Shown piece by piece: positions 1 to 6,752 of a DNA stretch of 15,123 bases; positions within the stretch are counted from its first letter, which is position 1, and every line of letters starts with the position of its first letter. The position numbers and the translations under genes are program-made. Below the pieces are notes generated by a model that searched no databases, had not been told where the DNA came from, and worked only from the letters and a program-made list of their open reading frames with translations. Source of the stretch: Phenylobacterium sp. (GTDB taxonomy: Bacteria; Pseudomonadota; Alphaproteobacteria; Caulobacterales; Caulobacteraceae). The DNA lies in the NCBI GenBank assembly GCA_028290925.1, contig JAQGIX010000229.1, forward strand, positions 1 through 15,123, in the 5' to 3' direction.

Positions 1-168
1 GGTAGCTAAGTGTGGACAAGATAACCGCTGAAAGCATCTAAGCGGGAAACTTACCTCAAAACAAGGCTTCGCCGAGAGCCGTGGTAGACCACCACGTTGA
101 TAGGCCAGGTGTGGAAGTGCCGCGAGGTACGGAGCTAACTGGTACTAATCGCTCGATCGGCTTGATCG
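1..168 (+). rRNA. rrl: 23S ribosomal RNA, 3' end (partial)
   Basis: This is the end of domain VI of the large-subunit rRNA, cut by the window start. The block from about 20 to 60 (CCGCTGAAAGCATCTAAGCG) and the final block ending GGTACTAATCGCTCGATCGG are nearly invariant in bacterial 23S genes. The 3' end is set near 168 from the usual CTTGATCG ending; it may be off by a few bases because the 5' partner strand lies outside the window. It is transcribed with the 5S and tRNA genes that follow. Confidence 0.96.
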
Positions 169-189
169 TTCTTATCAAAACTCATGAAT

Positions 190-207
190 GCTTTGCTTTG
201 GCAAAGC
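190..207 (+). other. Hairpin in the 23S-5S spacer
   Basis: GCTTTGC (190-196) and GCAAAGC (201-207) form a perfect 7-bp stem closed by the loop TTTG. It lies in the short spacer between the 23S end and the 5S gene. No T-run follows, so it is not an intrinsic terminator. The likely role is in folding or cleavage of the precursor transcript; that role is inferred. Confidence 0.55.
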
Positions 208-229
208 CGACGATGATGTCTTCTTCTTT

Positions 230-375
230 GCATCCGCTTCGTTGACCTGGTGGTTTTGCCGGGGGGTCCCCACCCGATCCCATTCCGAACTCGGTCGTTA
301 AGCCCCCCTGGGCCAATGGTACTTCGTCTTAAGGCGCGGGAGAGTAGGTCGCTGCCAGGTCTACCAAGCGGATGC
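230..375 (+). other. 5S precursor processing stem (flanking complementary arms)
   Basis: GCATCCGCTT at 230-239 is the exact reverse complement of AAGCGGATGC at 366-375, and a G-U pair (229 with 376) can extend it to 11 bp. The arms sit immediately outside the 5S gene, so the pre-rRNA can loop out the whole 5S as a stem-closed module. Such stems are typical cleavage sites of endonucleases that mature rRNA. Pairing is seen directly; the nuclease is not. Confidence 0.7.
244..361 (+). rRNA. rrf: 5S ribosomal RNA
   Basis: The sequence has the conserved 5S core CCCGATCCCATTCCGAACTC and the GAGAGTAGGTC segment. Its ends, ACCTGG (245-250) and CCAGGT (355-360), pair to form helix I. Length of about 117 bases is normal. 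The 5' and 3' ends are set from the helix and may shift by one to three bases. It follows the 23S gene after about 75 bases and precedes an initiator tRNA, the usual alphaproteobacterial rRNA operon order. Confidence 0.95.
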
Positions 376-402
376 GCAGGTCGAACCCTTCAATCACGAT
401 AA

Positions 403-431
403 GTCTTTAGAGCGTGACGCTCTGAACAGAC
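403..431 (+). other. Hairpin between 5S rRNA and tRNA-fMet
   Basis: AGAGCG (409-414) pairs with CGCTCT (418-423) across a 3-base loop TGA, and the outer GTCT (403-406) can pair with AGAC (428-431) around an internal loop. No T-run follows, so transcription probably continues into the tRNA. It is a candidate cleavage site separating 5S from tRNA-fMet precursors; function is inferred. Confidence 0.5.
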
Positions 432-439
432 GAACTTGC

Positions 440-516
<77 letters not shown>

Positions 517-545
517 AGTTCTCCTCCGTCATCCATCTGAAACGG

Positions 546-568
546 CCTCCCTCGCGGGAGGTTTTTTT
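546..568 (+). terminator. Intrinsic terminator of the rRNA operon
   Basis: CCTCCC (546-551), loop TCGC, GGGAGG (556-561), then seven T residues (562-568). Flanking GAAACG (539-544) and CGTTTC (569-574) are also complementary and could extend the helix around the T-run. It starts 30 bases after the tRNA CCA, which fits termination of the 23S-5S-tRNA transcript. Confidence 0.9.
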
Positions 569-696
569 CGTTTCGGATTCCAGCGGGCGACGGAATCCTC
601 GCGCCACGACGTGTAGTTGTCGCCCAAGGGTTATTCTCTCGGCATGAGGGGCGTACCCTATTGGCGTACGGCGCATGATTCCACCCGGGGGGCGAG

Positions 697-1506
697 TTGC
701 TGGAACTGTTGCGCGACAGGCTGAAGGGGCGCCCCGCGAGCCCATTCTTCGCGCGCCTGGCGGCCGCCGCGCCGGAGAAGCGCTACCTGATCGCCACCTC
801 CGCCCGCTCCGGCAGCACCTTCCTGTGCGCCCGCATCGCCGACTACGGCGAGCTCGGCTTTCCGATGGAATTCCTGAACGAGAGCTATATTTCGGAATTC
901 GACCGGCTGTTTCCACATCCGAATCTCGAGGACTACGAGCGCTATATCGCCGGCGCCTTCGCCTCGCGGCAGGGGATCTTCGGGGTGAAGACCGACTGGT
1001 GGCGCTTCCAGGAGGCGCGCAAGCTCGGCCTGTTCGAGACCCTGATCGAGCCGATCGACCTGATCGTGCACCTGCGGCGCGAGGACTTCGTCGCTCAGGC
1101 CGTGTCGCTGGCGCTGGCCGTCGAGACCCAGGTCTGGCACGGCCGCGACGTCCACACGGACGGCCTCGACGCCTGGCACAACGACGTCACCTACGACGCG
1201 GCCAAGGTGAAGGCCCACGCCCGCAACATCCTCAACCAGGAATACCACTGGCGCCGGTTCATCGCCGAGGCGGAGACGCCGGCCCTGGACATGACCTACG
1301 AGCGCGTGGCTCAGGACGTGGACGGGGCGATCCGCAGCCTGGCCAACGCCTTCGACCTCAGGCTCGGCGCCCGTCCCGCGGCCTCCGACGCGGTGCGGCG
1401 GGCGCGGAGCCGGACCGCACAGGCCTGGTGCGAGCGGTTCCGCGAGGAGTGCGATGACTTCGTCGCCTTCTGGACGGAATACCGCGGCCTGATCACCGCG
1501 GCCTAG
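697..1506 (+). CDS. Stf0-type sulfotransferase family protein
   Basis: A 269-residue protein resembling Stf0 (trehalose-type) sulfotransferases, which move sulfate from PAPS to a sugar or other small hydroxyl acceptor in the cytoplasm. Residues 30-41 (YLIATSARSGST) are the 5'-phosphosulfate loop. Glu58 in FPMEFLN sits where the family has its proposed general base. R127-R128-x-D130 followed by QAVS (134-137) matches the 3'-phosphate binding element, and GVKTDW (96-101) is also family-like. Length is normal. The start is TTG at 697: an in-frame stop lies at 676-678, no earlier start exists, and a G-rich GGGGGGCGAG precedes it. The gene follows the rRNA terminator and stands alone. The acceptor substrate is unknown. 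No cysH- or PAPS-synthesis genes are nearby. Confidence 0.85.
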   Translation: MLELLRDRLKGRPASPFFARLAAAAPEKRYLIATSARSGSTFLCARIADYGELGFPMEFLNESYISEFDRLFPHPNLEDYERYIAGAFASRQGIFGVKTDWWRFQEARKLGLFETLIEPIDLIVHLRREDFVAQAVSLALAVETQVWHGRDVHTDGLDAWHNDVTYDAAKVKAHARNILNQEYHWRRFIAEAETPALDMTYERVAQDVDGAIRSLANAFDLRLGARPAASDAVRRARSRTAQAWCERFREECDDFVAFWTEYRGLITAA

Positions 1507-1587
1507 TCGCCGGGCTTGACCGTGGCCCGTCGATAAACTGCCGCTCAGCGTCAATTGTTGTTGCAACCGTCCTCCGGCGCAGCTTGA

Positions 1588-1607
1588 TTTGCTCGGTTGA
1601 GCAAAGG
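1588..1607 (+). promoter_or_regulatory. Hairpin overlapping the ribosome binding site of the next gene
   Basis: TTTGCTC (1588-1594) and GAGCAAA (1599-1605) are perfect inverted arms with loop GGTT. The right arm includes most of the Shine-Dalgarno AAAGG (1603-1607), seven bases before the ATG at 1615. Folding would hide the ribosome binding site, so initiation may be damped or regulated. The structure is seen; any regulatory role is inferred. Confidence 0.45.
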
Positions 1608-1614
1608 CGCACCG

Positions 1615-1908
1615 ATGAGCAGTCTCGCCCCGCCGATTCAGATCGCCGCCACCTCCGCCGCCGTGGCCTGGCCACTGGTCGCCGGCGCCACCCTGGTGCT
1701 GTGGACCAAGGCCCGCGCCGCCGAGCGCCGGCGCCGCCTGGCCACGATCGAGGGCGGGCTGCAGGGCCTGTTTCGATCAGTCGAGGCCCAACCCCTGCCG
1801 GATCGCCTGGAACTGGTGGTCGAGGCGCTCGAGGAGCAGGGGGCCGTGACGCCGAAGGTTCGGCGCCCGGTGAACCGGCCGCGCCGGAAGCCCGCGCCGG
1901 CGTCCTAG
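1615..1908 (+). CDS. Small single-pass membrane protein, hypothetical
   Basis: A 97-residue protein I do not recognise. Residues about 8-30 form one hydrophobic segment (IAATSAAVAWPLVAGATLVLW within it), followed by a basic stretch (KARAAERRRR), so the C-terminal part is probably cytoplasmic by the positive-inside rule. The rest is amphipathic helix (about 37-70) and a basic, proline-rich tail ending near PRRKPAPAS. The ATG at 1615 is chosen because AAAGG at 1603-1607 is well spaced; an in-frame TTG at 1597 lacks a ribosome binding site and lies in a hairpin loop. The gene converges on the SDR gene, with 9 bases between stop codons and no visible terminator. Confidence 0.7.
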   Translation: MSSLAPPIQIAATSAAVAWPLVAGATLVLWTKARAAERRRRLATIEGGLQGLFRSVEAQPLPDRLELVVEALEEQGAVTPKVRRPVNRPRRKPAPAS

Positions 1909-1917
1909 TCGGCCCGC

Positions 1918-2694
1918 TCAGGCGTTGCGCGCCGTCAGTCCACCGTCCACCGGGATCACCGCGCCGGTGATGTAGGACGCCGCGGGCAAGGCGAGGCTCA
2001 AGGTGATGTGCGCCACCTCTTCCGGGGTCCCGTAGCGCCCGAGCGCCGTGCGCCGCCGGGCGAACGTGGCGCGGTCGGCTTCGGGGATGTTCCCGGTCAT
2101 GCCGGTCAGGATCGGCCCCGGGCAGATACAGTTGACGGTGATCGCCTCGCGGCCGAGCTCGACGGCGAGCGCCCGGGTGAGGCCGGTGACGCCGGCCTTG
2201 GCGGCCGCGTAGGCGCTGTCCCGCGCTGTCGCGCCCAACGCCTCGGTGGAGGCGATGTTGATGATCCGCGGGCTGGCGGAGCGGCGCAGGTGGGGCAGGG
2301 CGGCGCGCACCAGGCGCTGGTGGGCGGTGAGCAGGACGGCCAGAGCCCGGTCCCAGACGTCCTCGTAGTCCTCGGAGTCGATCGGTGAAAAGGCCGAGAC
2401 GCCGGCGTTGTTGACCAGGATGTCGAGGCCGCCGAACCGCTCGGCGACTGCGTCCGTCACCCGTCGGATCGCCGCGCCGTGGCCGACGTCCAGCGCCCGG
2501 GCCGCGGCGCTCTGCCCCTTGGCCTGCAGGTCCTCGGCGAGCGCCCGGACGGCGGCCTCCGAGACATCGGTGGCCGCGACGTTGGCGCCCTCGGCGGCGA
2601 ACACCTCCGCCGTCGCCCGGCCCATGCCGCTGGCCGCGCCGGTGATGAGGACGGTGAGGCCGCGCACTGAGCGGCTCAGGGGCGCGGCGGTCAC
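1918..2694 (-). CDS. SDR family NAD(P)-dependent oxidoreductase (last gene of leftward operon)
   Basis: A 258-residue classical short-chain dehydrogenase/reductase. It has the cofactor loop TGAASGMG (18-25), an acidic Asp43 after the second strand suggesting NAD(H) preference, NNAG (95-98), and catalytic Ser149, Tyr162 and Lys166 (YAAAK). The usual catalytic Asn in the VNLTG-like stretch is replaced: here it reads AVLLTA (119-124), with Leu121 at the expected position. The C-terminus ends in PVDGGLTARNA, typical of the family. The GTG start overlaps the stop of the upstream SDR gene (GTGA) and has GGAGGG eight bases before it, indicating translational coupling. It probably oxidises an alcohol or reduces a ketone in the pathway shared with the crotonase and second SDR. 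The substrate cannot be told. Confidence 0.9.
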   Translation of the reverse strand: MTAAPLSRSVRGLTVLITGAASGMGRATAEVFAAEGANVAATDVSEAAVRALAEDLQAKGQSAAARALDVGHGAAIRRVTDAVAERFGGLDILVNNAGVSAFSPIDSEDYEDVWDRALAVLLTAHQRLVRAALPHLRRSASPRIINIASTEALGATARDSAYAAAKAGVTGLTRALAVELGREAITVNCICPGPILTGMTGNIPEADRATFARRRTALGRYGTPEEVAHITLSLALPAASYITGAVIPVDGGLTARNA

Positions 2695-3425
2695 AGGCTG
2701 AGCCCTCCATCGACGATCAGGGTCTGGCCGACCACATAGGCCGCCAGCGGCGAGGCCAGGAACAGGGCCGCGCCCGCCATGTCCTTGGGCGTGCCCATCC
2801 GGCCGGCCGGGATGGCCCGCAGCGCGCCCTCGCGCCGCTCGGGGTGCTCGGTCGTCACCTTGGTGAGCTTGGTGTCGACCAGGCCGGGCGCGAGCCCCAC
2901 CACGCGGATCCCCTCGCGGGCCCAGGCTTCGCCCAGGGTCTTGGTCAGGCTGACCGCGCCGGCCTTGGAGGCTGCGTAGGCCGGGTTGCCGCGGTTGGAG
3001 GTGAAGCCGGAAACCGAGCTTACGATGATCATCACCCCGCCGCGGCCGGCGAGCGGGGCTTTGAACTTCGCCGCGCAGGCCATCAGGCTGTCGAGGTTGA
3101 CCGCCATGACGCGGTCCCAACCCTCCGGCTCGAACTCGCCTCGCCGATAGACCACCGTGCCCTGGCAGAGCACCAGCACATCCAGCCCGTCGGCGAGCGA
3201 CTCCGCGGCGGCGATCTGGGCGCGGTCGCCCACGTCGACCTGTGCATAGCCGAGGCCTGACAGGTCCGAACCTTCGACGCCGGCGTAGTCGGCCGCGGTC
3301 GCCCGCGTGCCCCAGACGTGGACCTCGGCGCCGCGTTCGCGGAAGGCGTGGGAAATCCCGTTGCCGATGCCGCTGGAGCCGCCCACCACCAGGACGCGTC
3401 GGCCGGAGAAATCGAGCTCGTCCAT
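2691..3425 (-). CDS. SDR family oxidoreductase (second gene of leftward operon)
   Basis: A 244-residue classical SDR. Visible landmarks are GGSSGIG (15-21) for the cofactor, the loop NLDSL in MAVNLDSL carrying the tetrad Asn, SSVSG with the catalytic Ser, and YAASK with Tyr and Lys. The NNAG motif is replaced by LCQGTV, a variation seen in divergent SDRs. It ends in LIVDGGLSL. The residue after the second strand lies in VWGTRATAAD, so an Arg may favour NADP(H). The ATG shares its A with the TGA stop of the preceding crotonase gene (TGATG), and its own stop overlaps the next SDR start. It shares only fold-level similarity with that SDR, so two different redox steps or substrates are likely. 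Confidence 0.9.
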   Translation of the reverse strand: MDELDFSGRRVLVVGGSSGIGNGISHAFRERGAEVHVWGTRATAADYAGVEGSDLSGLGYAQVDVGDRAQIAAAESLADGLDVLVLCQGTVVYRRGEFEPEGWDRVMAVNLDSLMACAAKFKAPLAGRGGVMIIVSSVSGFTSNRGNPAYAASKAGAVSLTKTLGEAWAREGIRVVGLAPGLVDTKLTKVTTEHPERREGALRAIPAGRMGTPKDMAGAALFLASPLAAYVVGQTLIVDGGLSL

Positions 3426-4237
3426 CAGCGCCCCTTGAACACCGGCTCGCGCTTCTCGAGGAAGCTGGCGACGCCTTCCTTGTGGTCTTCGGTGCGCATC
3501 AACCGGCGGATCTCGGCGATCGCCCAGGTCCCGATCTCGCGCGGATCGCCGTAGGCGGCGCGCTGCAGCCCGGCCTTCAGCGCCTGGACGGCGAGCGGCG
3601 GGTTGGCGGCGATGCGGGCGGCCAGCGCCAGGGCGCGCGGCATCAGCGCCTCGTGGGCCACGACCTCGCTGACCAGGCCGATGCGCAGCGCCTCGGCTGC
3701 ATCGATGACGTCGCCGGTGAACAGCAACTCCGCCGCCTTGGCCGGGCCGACCACGGCCGGCAAGCGGTAGAAGCCGCCCACGTCGCTGACCAGGCCGCGC
3801 TTGACGAACAGCTCGGCGAAGCGGGCCTTCTCCGACGCGAGGCGGATGTCGGCGAACAGGGCCAGCTCCATCCCCCAGCCGACCGCGGCGCCGTTGACGG
3901 CGGCGATCAGCGGCTTGGCGCACTCCAAGGCGGCCATGGCGGCCGGGGTCGGCGCCGCCTCGCGCGGTGTGGTCGAGGCGGAAAACGCTTTCGGCCCGGC
4001 CATGATCTCGGCCACGTCGTCGCCGGAGCAGAAGGCGGGATCGGCGCCCGTCACCACGACGCAGCGGACCTCCGGATCGGCGGACGCCGCGCGCAGGGCG
4101 GCCTCCAGCTCGTCATAGGCCTGGTAGTTCAGCGCATTGCGCCGATGCGGCCGGTTGAGGGTGATCACCGCGACGTGGTCCGTCGCCGCGCAGGCGACGC
4201 ATTCGAAGGCCTCGGTCGTCTCGGTCATGGAGCCCAT
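3425..4237 (-). CDS. Enoyl-CoA hydratase/isomerase (crotonase) family protein, first gene of leftward operon
   Basis: A 270-residue crotonase-fold enzyme acting on an acyl-CoA. The first oxyanion-hole segment is AFCSGDDVAEI (68-78) and the second is NGAAVGWGMELAL (115-127). Against rat enoyl-CoA hydratase, the first catalytic Glu is present (Glu124), but the second position is Phe144. Asp152 in SDVGG lies where isomerase- or dehalogenase-like family members carry an acidic residue. It may therefore not be a simple hydratase. The ATG at 4237 is chosen because GGGAGGG lies six bases upstream; an in-frame ATG at 4291 lacks a site, and 4228 is too far from it. It heads the operon and lies next to the candidate promoter at 4263-4291. 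Confidence 0.9.
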   Translation of the reverse strand: MGSMTETTEAFECVACAATDHVAVITLNRPHRRNALNYQAYDELEAALRAASADPEVRCVVVTGADPAFCSGDDVAEIMAGPKAFSASTTPREAAPTPAAMAALECAKPLIAAVNGAAVGWGMELALFADIRLASEKARFAELFVKRGLVSDVGGFYRLPAVVGPAKAAELLFTGDVIDAAEALRIGLVSEVVAHEALMPRALALAARIAANPPLAVQALKAGLQRAAYGDPREIGTWAIAEIRRLMRTEDHKEGVASFLEKREPVFKGR

Positions 4238-4262
4238 GCGCCGCCCTCCCTCTTTTCCTGGA

Positions 4263-4291
4263 ATGCTTGGCACGCACGGCCGGCAGGTCAA
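4263..4291 (-). promoter_or_regulatory. Candidate sigma-70-type promoter for the leftward operon
   Basis: On the minus strand, TTGACC (forward 4286-4291) and AAGCAT (forward 4263-4268) are separated by exactly 17 bases. The -35 matches TTGACA in five of six positions, the -10 only in three. Transcription would start about 20 bases ahead of the crotonase ATG, just upstream of its ribosome binding site. The -10 is weak, so this is a candidate only. Confidence 0.4.
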
Positions 4292-4298
4292 CGCTGAC
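4287..4298. promoter_or_regulatory. Dyad overlapping the leftward -35, candidate operator
   Basis: GTCA-ACGC-TGAC has symmetrical outer arms and covers five of the six bases of the candidate leftward -35. A further GTCA follows at 4304-4307. A second inverted pair, GCACGC (4270-4275) and GCGTGC (4319-4324), flanks it. The location between two catabolic operons suits a repressor or activator site, but 4-bp arms can arise by chance. Confidence 0.3.
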
Positions 4299-4310
4299 GC
4301 CGGGTCAGGC

Positions 4311-4338
4311 TTGCCTTGGCGTGCGGCGGCGGGAACAT
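4311..4338 (+). promoter_or_regulatory. Weak candidate promoter for the rightward operon
   Basis: TTGCCT (4311-4316) and GAACAT (4333-4338) are 16 bases apart, with partial matches to -35 and -10 consensus. Transcription would start about 15 bases before the hydrolase ATG, leaving the AAGGGGAGG ribosome binding site intact. The match is poor and listed mainly because the rightward operon must start in this region. Confidence 0.2.
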
Positions 4339-4360
4339 GGGTCGCTCAAGGGGAGGATGC

Positions 4361-5332
4361 ATGGCGGAATTCCGCACCATCGACGCCGGCGAAGCGACGC
4401 TGCGCTGCGCCCTGCAGGGCGCAGGCCCGCTGGTGATCCTGGTCCACGGCTTCCCGGAGAGCTGGTTCTCGTGGCGCCATCAGCTGGCGCCCATCGCCGA
4501 GGCCGGCTTCACCGCCTGCGCCATCGACGTGCGCGGCTATGGCGGGTCGGATAAGCCGCTGGCGATCGAGGCCTACGCCATGGAGCAGCTGACGGCCGAC
4601 GTGGTCGGTGTCGCCGACGCGCTGCAGCCGGATCGCCCGGCGATCCTGGTGGGCCACGACTGGGGGGCGCCGATCGTCTGGAACACGGCGCTGACCCGGC
4701 CGGAGCGGATCGCCGCCGTGGCGGGGCTGTCGGTGCCCTATACCGGGGTGCCGAACCGGCCGTTCACCGAGGTGTTCGACGCGCTCTTCACCAAGAAGAA
4801 CCACTTCTTCTACCAGGCCTGGTTCCAGAAGGTGGGGCCGCCCGAGGCGGAGGCCGAGGCCGACGTGCGCGGCTTCCTGCGCAAGTTCTACTACGGCATC
4901 TCCGGCGACGCGCCGGACGGCAGCTGGCCGCAAAAGCCGGCGGACGCCACCTTGCTGGAAGGCATGGTCGATCCGGACCCGTTCCCCGCCTGGCTGACCG
5001 CCGACGAGCTCGACTACTATGTCGGGGAGTTCGAGCGCTCCGGTTTCCGCGGGCCGATCAATCGCTACCGCAACCACGAGCGGGACTTCGTGTGGCTGCA
5101 GGCCTTCAAGGACCGCAAGATCGAGCAGCCTTCGCTGCTGATCGGCGGCGACCGGGACCCGGCGTTCAACGGCTTCGGCCGCATCGCCGACCCGGCGGCC
5201 CTGATGCGCCAGCACGCCACCGACCTGCGCGGCGCGCACGTCTTGCCGGGCTGTGGCCACTGGACCCAGCAGGAGCGGCCCGACGAGGTGAACCGCCTGC
5301 TCGTCGACTGGCTGAAGGGGCTGCCGCGATGA
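4361..5332 (+). CDS. Alpha/beta-fold hydrolase, epoxide hydrolase-like
   Basis: A 323-residue protein of the soluble epoxide hydrolase branch of alpha/beta hydrolases. HGFPES (29-34) supplies the oxyanion region, and the nucleophile elbow is GHDWGA with Asp100, not Ser. An acidic residue in GDRDPAF (Asp266) and His300 in GCGHWTQ complete the catalytic charge relay. The cap (about 130-240) is aromatic-rich with several Tyr residues (FYQAWF, INRYRN) that could activate the epoxide oxygen. It would convert an epoxide to a diol; a haloalkane dehalogenase is the main alternative because it shares the Asp nucleophile. AAGGGGAGG lies directly before the ATG at 4361; an upstream in-frame ATG (4337) lacks one. 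It is the first gene of the rightward operon. Confidence 0.88.
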   Translation: MAEFRTIDAGEATLRCALQGAGPLVILVHGFPESWFSWRHQLAPIAEAGFTACAIDVRGYGGSDKPLAIEAYAMEQLTADVVGVADALQPDRPAILVGHDWGAPIVWNTALTRPERIAAVAGLSVPYTGVPNRPFTEVFDALFTKKNHFFYQAWFQKVGPPEAEAEADVRGFLRKFYYGISGDAPDGSWPQKPADATLLEGMVDPDPFPAWLTADELDYYVGEFERSGFRGPINRYRNHERDFVWLQAFKDRKIEQPSLLIGGDRDPAFNGFGRIADPAALMRQHATDLRGAHVLPGCGHWTQQERPDEVNRLLVDWLKGLPR

Positions 5333-5961
5333 TCGAGCTCTACCATTGCCCCGACGCCCGCTCGTTCCGTGCGCTCTGGGCGCTGGAGGAACTGGGCCTG
5401 CCCTACGAGCTGCACCTGCTGGCGTTCCCGCCGCGGGCGCGGGCGCCGGAATACCTGCAGATCAATCCACTGGGCACCATCCCGGCGCTGATCGACGGGC
5501 CGACGTTCATGACGGAATCCGTGGCCATCGTTCAGTACCTCGCGACCCGCCACGGGCCGAGCGAGCTGGCGCTGGGCGTGGACGATCCGGCCTACGGCGC
5601 CTGGCTGAACTGGCTCTATTTCGGCGAGGCGACCCTGACCTTCCCGCAGACCCTGGTGCTGCGCTACCGCACCCTGGAGCCCGGCCGCGCCGAACAGGTG
5701 GCCGACGACTACGCCAAGTGGTTCCTCTCGCGGCTCAAGCACGTGGACCGGGCGCTGGCCAACGGCGACTGGCTCTGCGCCGGCCGGTTCACCGGCGCGG
5801 ACATCTCGGTGGGCTACGCCCTGCTGCTGGCCAGCCACCTGAAGCTGCTCGACAGCGCCTCGCCGGCGATCGGCGCATACTGGGAGCGGCTGAAGGCCCG
5901 GCCGGCCTTCCAGGCCGCCAAGCGCGTCCAAAAGGCGGAACTGTCGGAGATCCTGCCGTGA
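5329..5961 (+). CDS. Glutathione S-transferase family protein, first of three
   Basis: A 210-residue two-domain GST. The N-terminal thioredoxin-like part has a CPDARSFR start with Ser12 as a candidate glutathione-activating residue, the cis-proline loop at Pro52 (GTIPAL) and the gamma-glutamyl binding pair Glu63-Ser64. The helical C-terminal domain includes FTGADISVGYAL, with the buried Asp N-cap typical of the fold. Length is normal. Its ATG overlaps the hydrolase stop (ATGA), with an AAGGGG about nine bases upstream. It could add glutathione to an epoxide or other electrophile, remove it, or isomerise a substrate; sequence does not say which. Confidence 0.92.
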   Translation: MIELYHCPDARSFRALWALEELGLPYELHLLAFPPRARAPEYLQINPLGTIPALIDGPTFMTESVAIVQYLATRHGPSELALGVDDPAYGAWLNWLYFGEATLTFPQTLVLRYRTLEPGRAEQVADDYAKWFLSRLKHVDRALANGDWLCAGRFTGADISVGYALLLASHLKLLDSASPAIGAYWERLKARPAFQAAKRVQKAELSEILP

Positions 5962-6752
5962 CGATCACCCTCTACGAACATCCGCTGTCGCCCTACGCCC
6001 AGAAGGTCAAGATCCTGATGCGGGAGAAGGGCCTGGCCTTCGAGGCCGTGCTGCCGCAGGGGATGGGCGCGGGCGGCGCCCGAGGCGCCTTCGTCGAGGC
6101 GAACCCGCGGGCCGAGGTGCCGGCGCTGGTGGACGGCGAGGTCCGGGTCTTCGATTCCACCGTCATCCTGGAATATCTGGAGGACGCCCATCCGGAACCG
6201 GCCATGCGGCCGGCCTCGGCGGCCGAACGGGCGCGGGTGCGCATGCTCGAGGAGGTGATGGACACCCACTTCGAGGCGATCACCTGGGGCCTGTCGGAGC
6301 TCAGCTGGTTCCGCCGGGCCGAAGGCGCCCAGGCCGAGGCGATCCGCGCCGCCGCGACCCGGCAGCTGGCGGGCTTCTACAGCTGGCTGGAGCGCCAGCT
6401 GGGCGACCGGCCGTGGTTCAATGGCGAGGCCTTCGGCTGGGGGGACCTCTCAGTGATCCCGTTCGTCAACGGCGCGGTCGGCCAGGGACACGCCTTGCCG
6501 GAGGGCTCGCGGCTCGCCGACTGGCTGGCCCGGGCCAACGCTCGGCCCTCGGTGGCGCAGACGGTGGGTGACATTCGGGAGTGGACCCGCAACGCCGGCA
6601 TGGGCGACGTGGCCGACCTGGTCGCCAAGGGTTTGTTCAAGCGCGAGTACCGCGACCACCGTCTGGAATGGATGATCAAGAGCGGCGGGCTGGACGTCGT
6701 GCTGAAGGGCATCGAGCACGACAATATCCGCTTCGCCCCGGAGTTCAGCTAG
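5958..6752 (+). CDS. Glutathione S-transferase family protein, second of three
   Basis: A 264-residue GST family member, longer than the usual 200-220. The N-terminal domain has LYEHPLSPYAQK with Ser11 as candidate catalytic residue, cis-Pro55 in EVPAL, and Asp66-Ser67 in place of the classical Glu-Ser glutathione contact. The helical domain runs from about 85 to 205 and has FGWGDLSV. A 50-residue C-terminal extension (about 215-264) is basic and ends in NIRFAPEFS; I cannot name it. The GTG start overlaps the previous stop (GTGA), so translation is probably coupled. The STVILEYLED stretch resembles that seen in long GSTs that cleave aryl ethers, but it is common and not diagnostic. Confidence 0.88.
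   Translation: MTITLYEHPLSPYAQKVKILMREKGLAFEAVLPQGMGAGGARGAFVEANPRAEVPALVDGEVRVFDSTVILEYLEDAHPEPAMRPASAAERARVRMLEEVMDTHFEAITWGLSELSWFRRAEGAQAEAIRAAATRQLAGFYSWLERQLGDRPWFNGEAFGWGDLSVIPFVNGAVGQGHALPEGSRLADWLARANARPSVAQTVGDIREWTRNAGMGDVADLVAKGLFKREYRDHRLEWMIKSGGLDVVLKGIEHDNIRFAPEFS

Noticed and set aside
1507..1535. TTGACC (1516-1521) and GATAAA as a promoter for the small membrane protein
   Set aside because: The spacing is only about 10 bases, too short for a sigma-70-type promoter in either the general or Caulobacter pattern.
658..1566. Long open frame antisense to the sulfotransferase
   Set aside because: It is a GC-driven shadow of 697-1506; the forward frame has a recognisable sulfotransferase, and the antisense translation is low-complexity Gly, Arg and Val with no family pattern.
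5346..5957. Upstream in-frame extension of the second GST gene
   Set aside because: This extension is out of frame with the first GST and reads as low-complexity Arg/Gly/Pro. The GTG at 5958 with the GTGA overlap gives a normal GST N-terminus.
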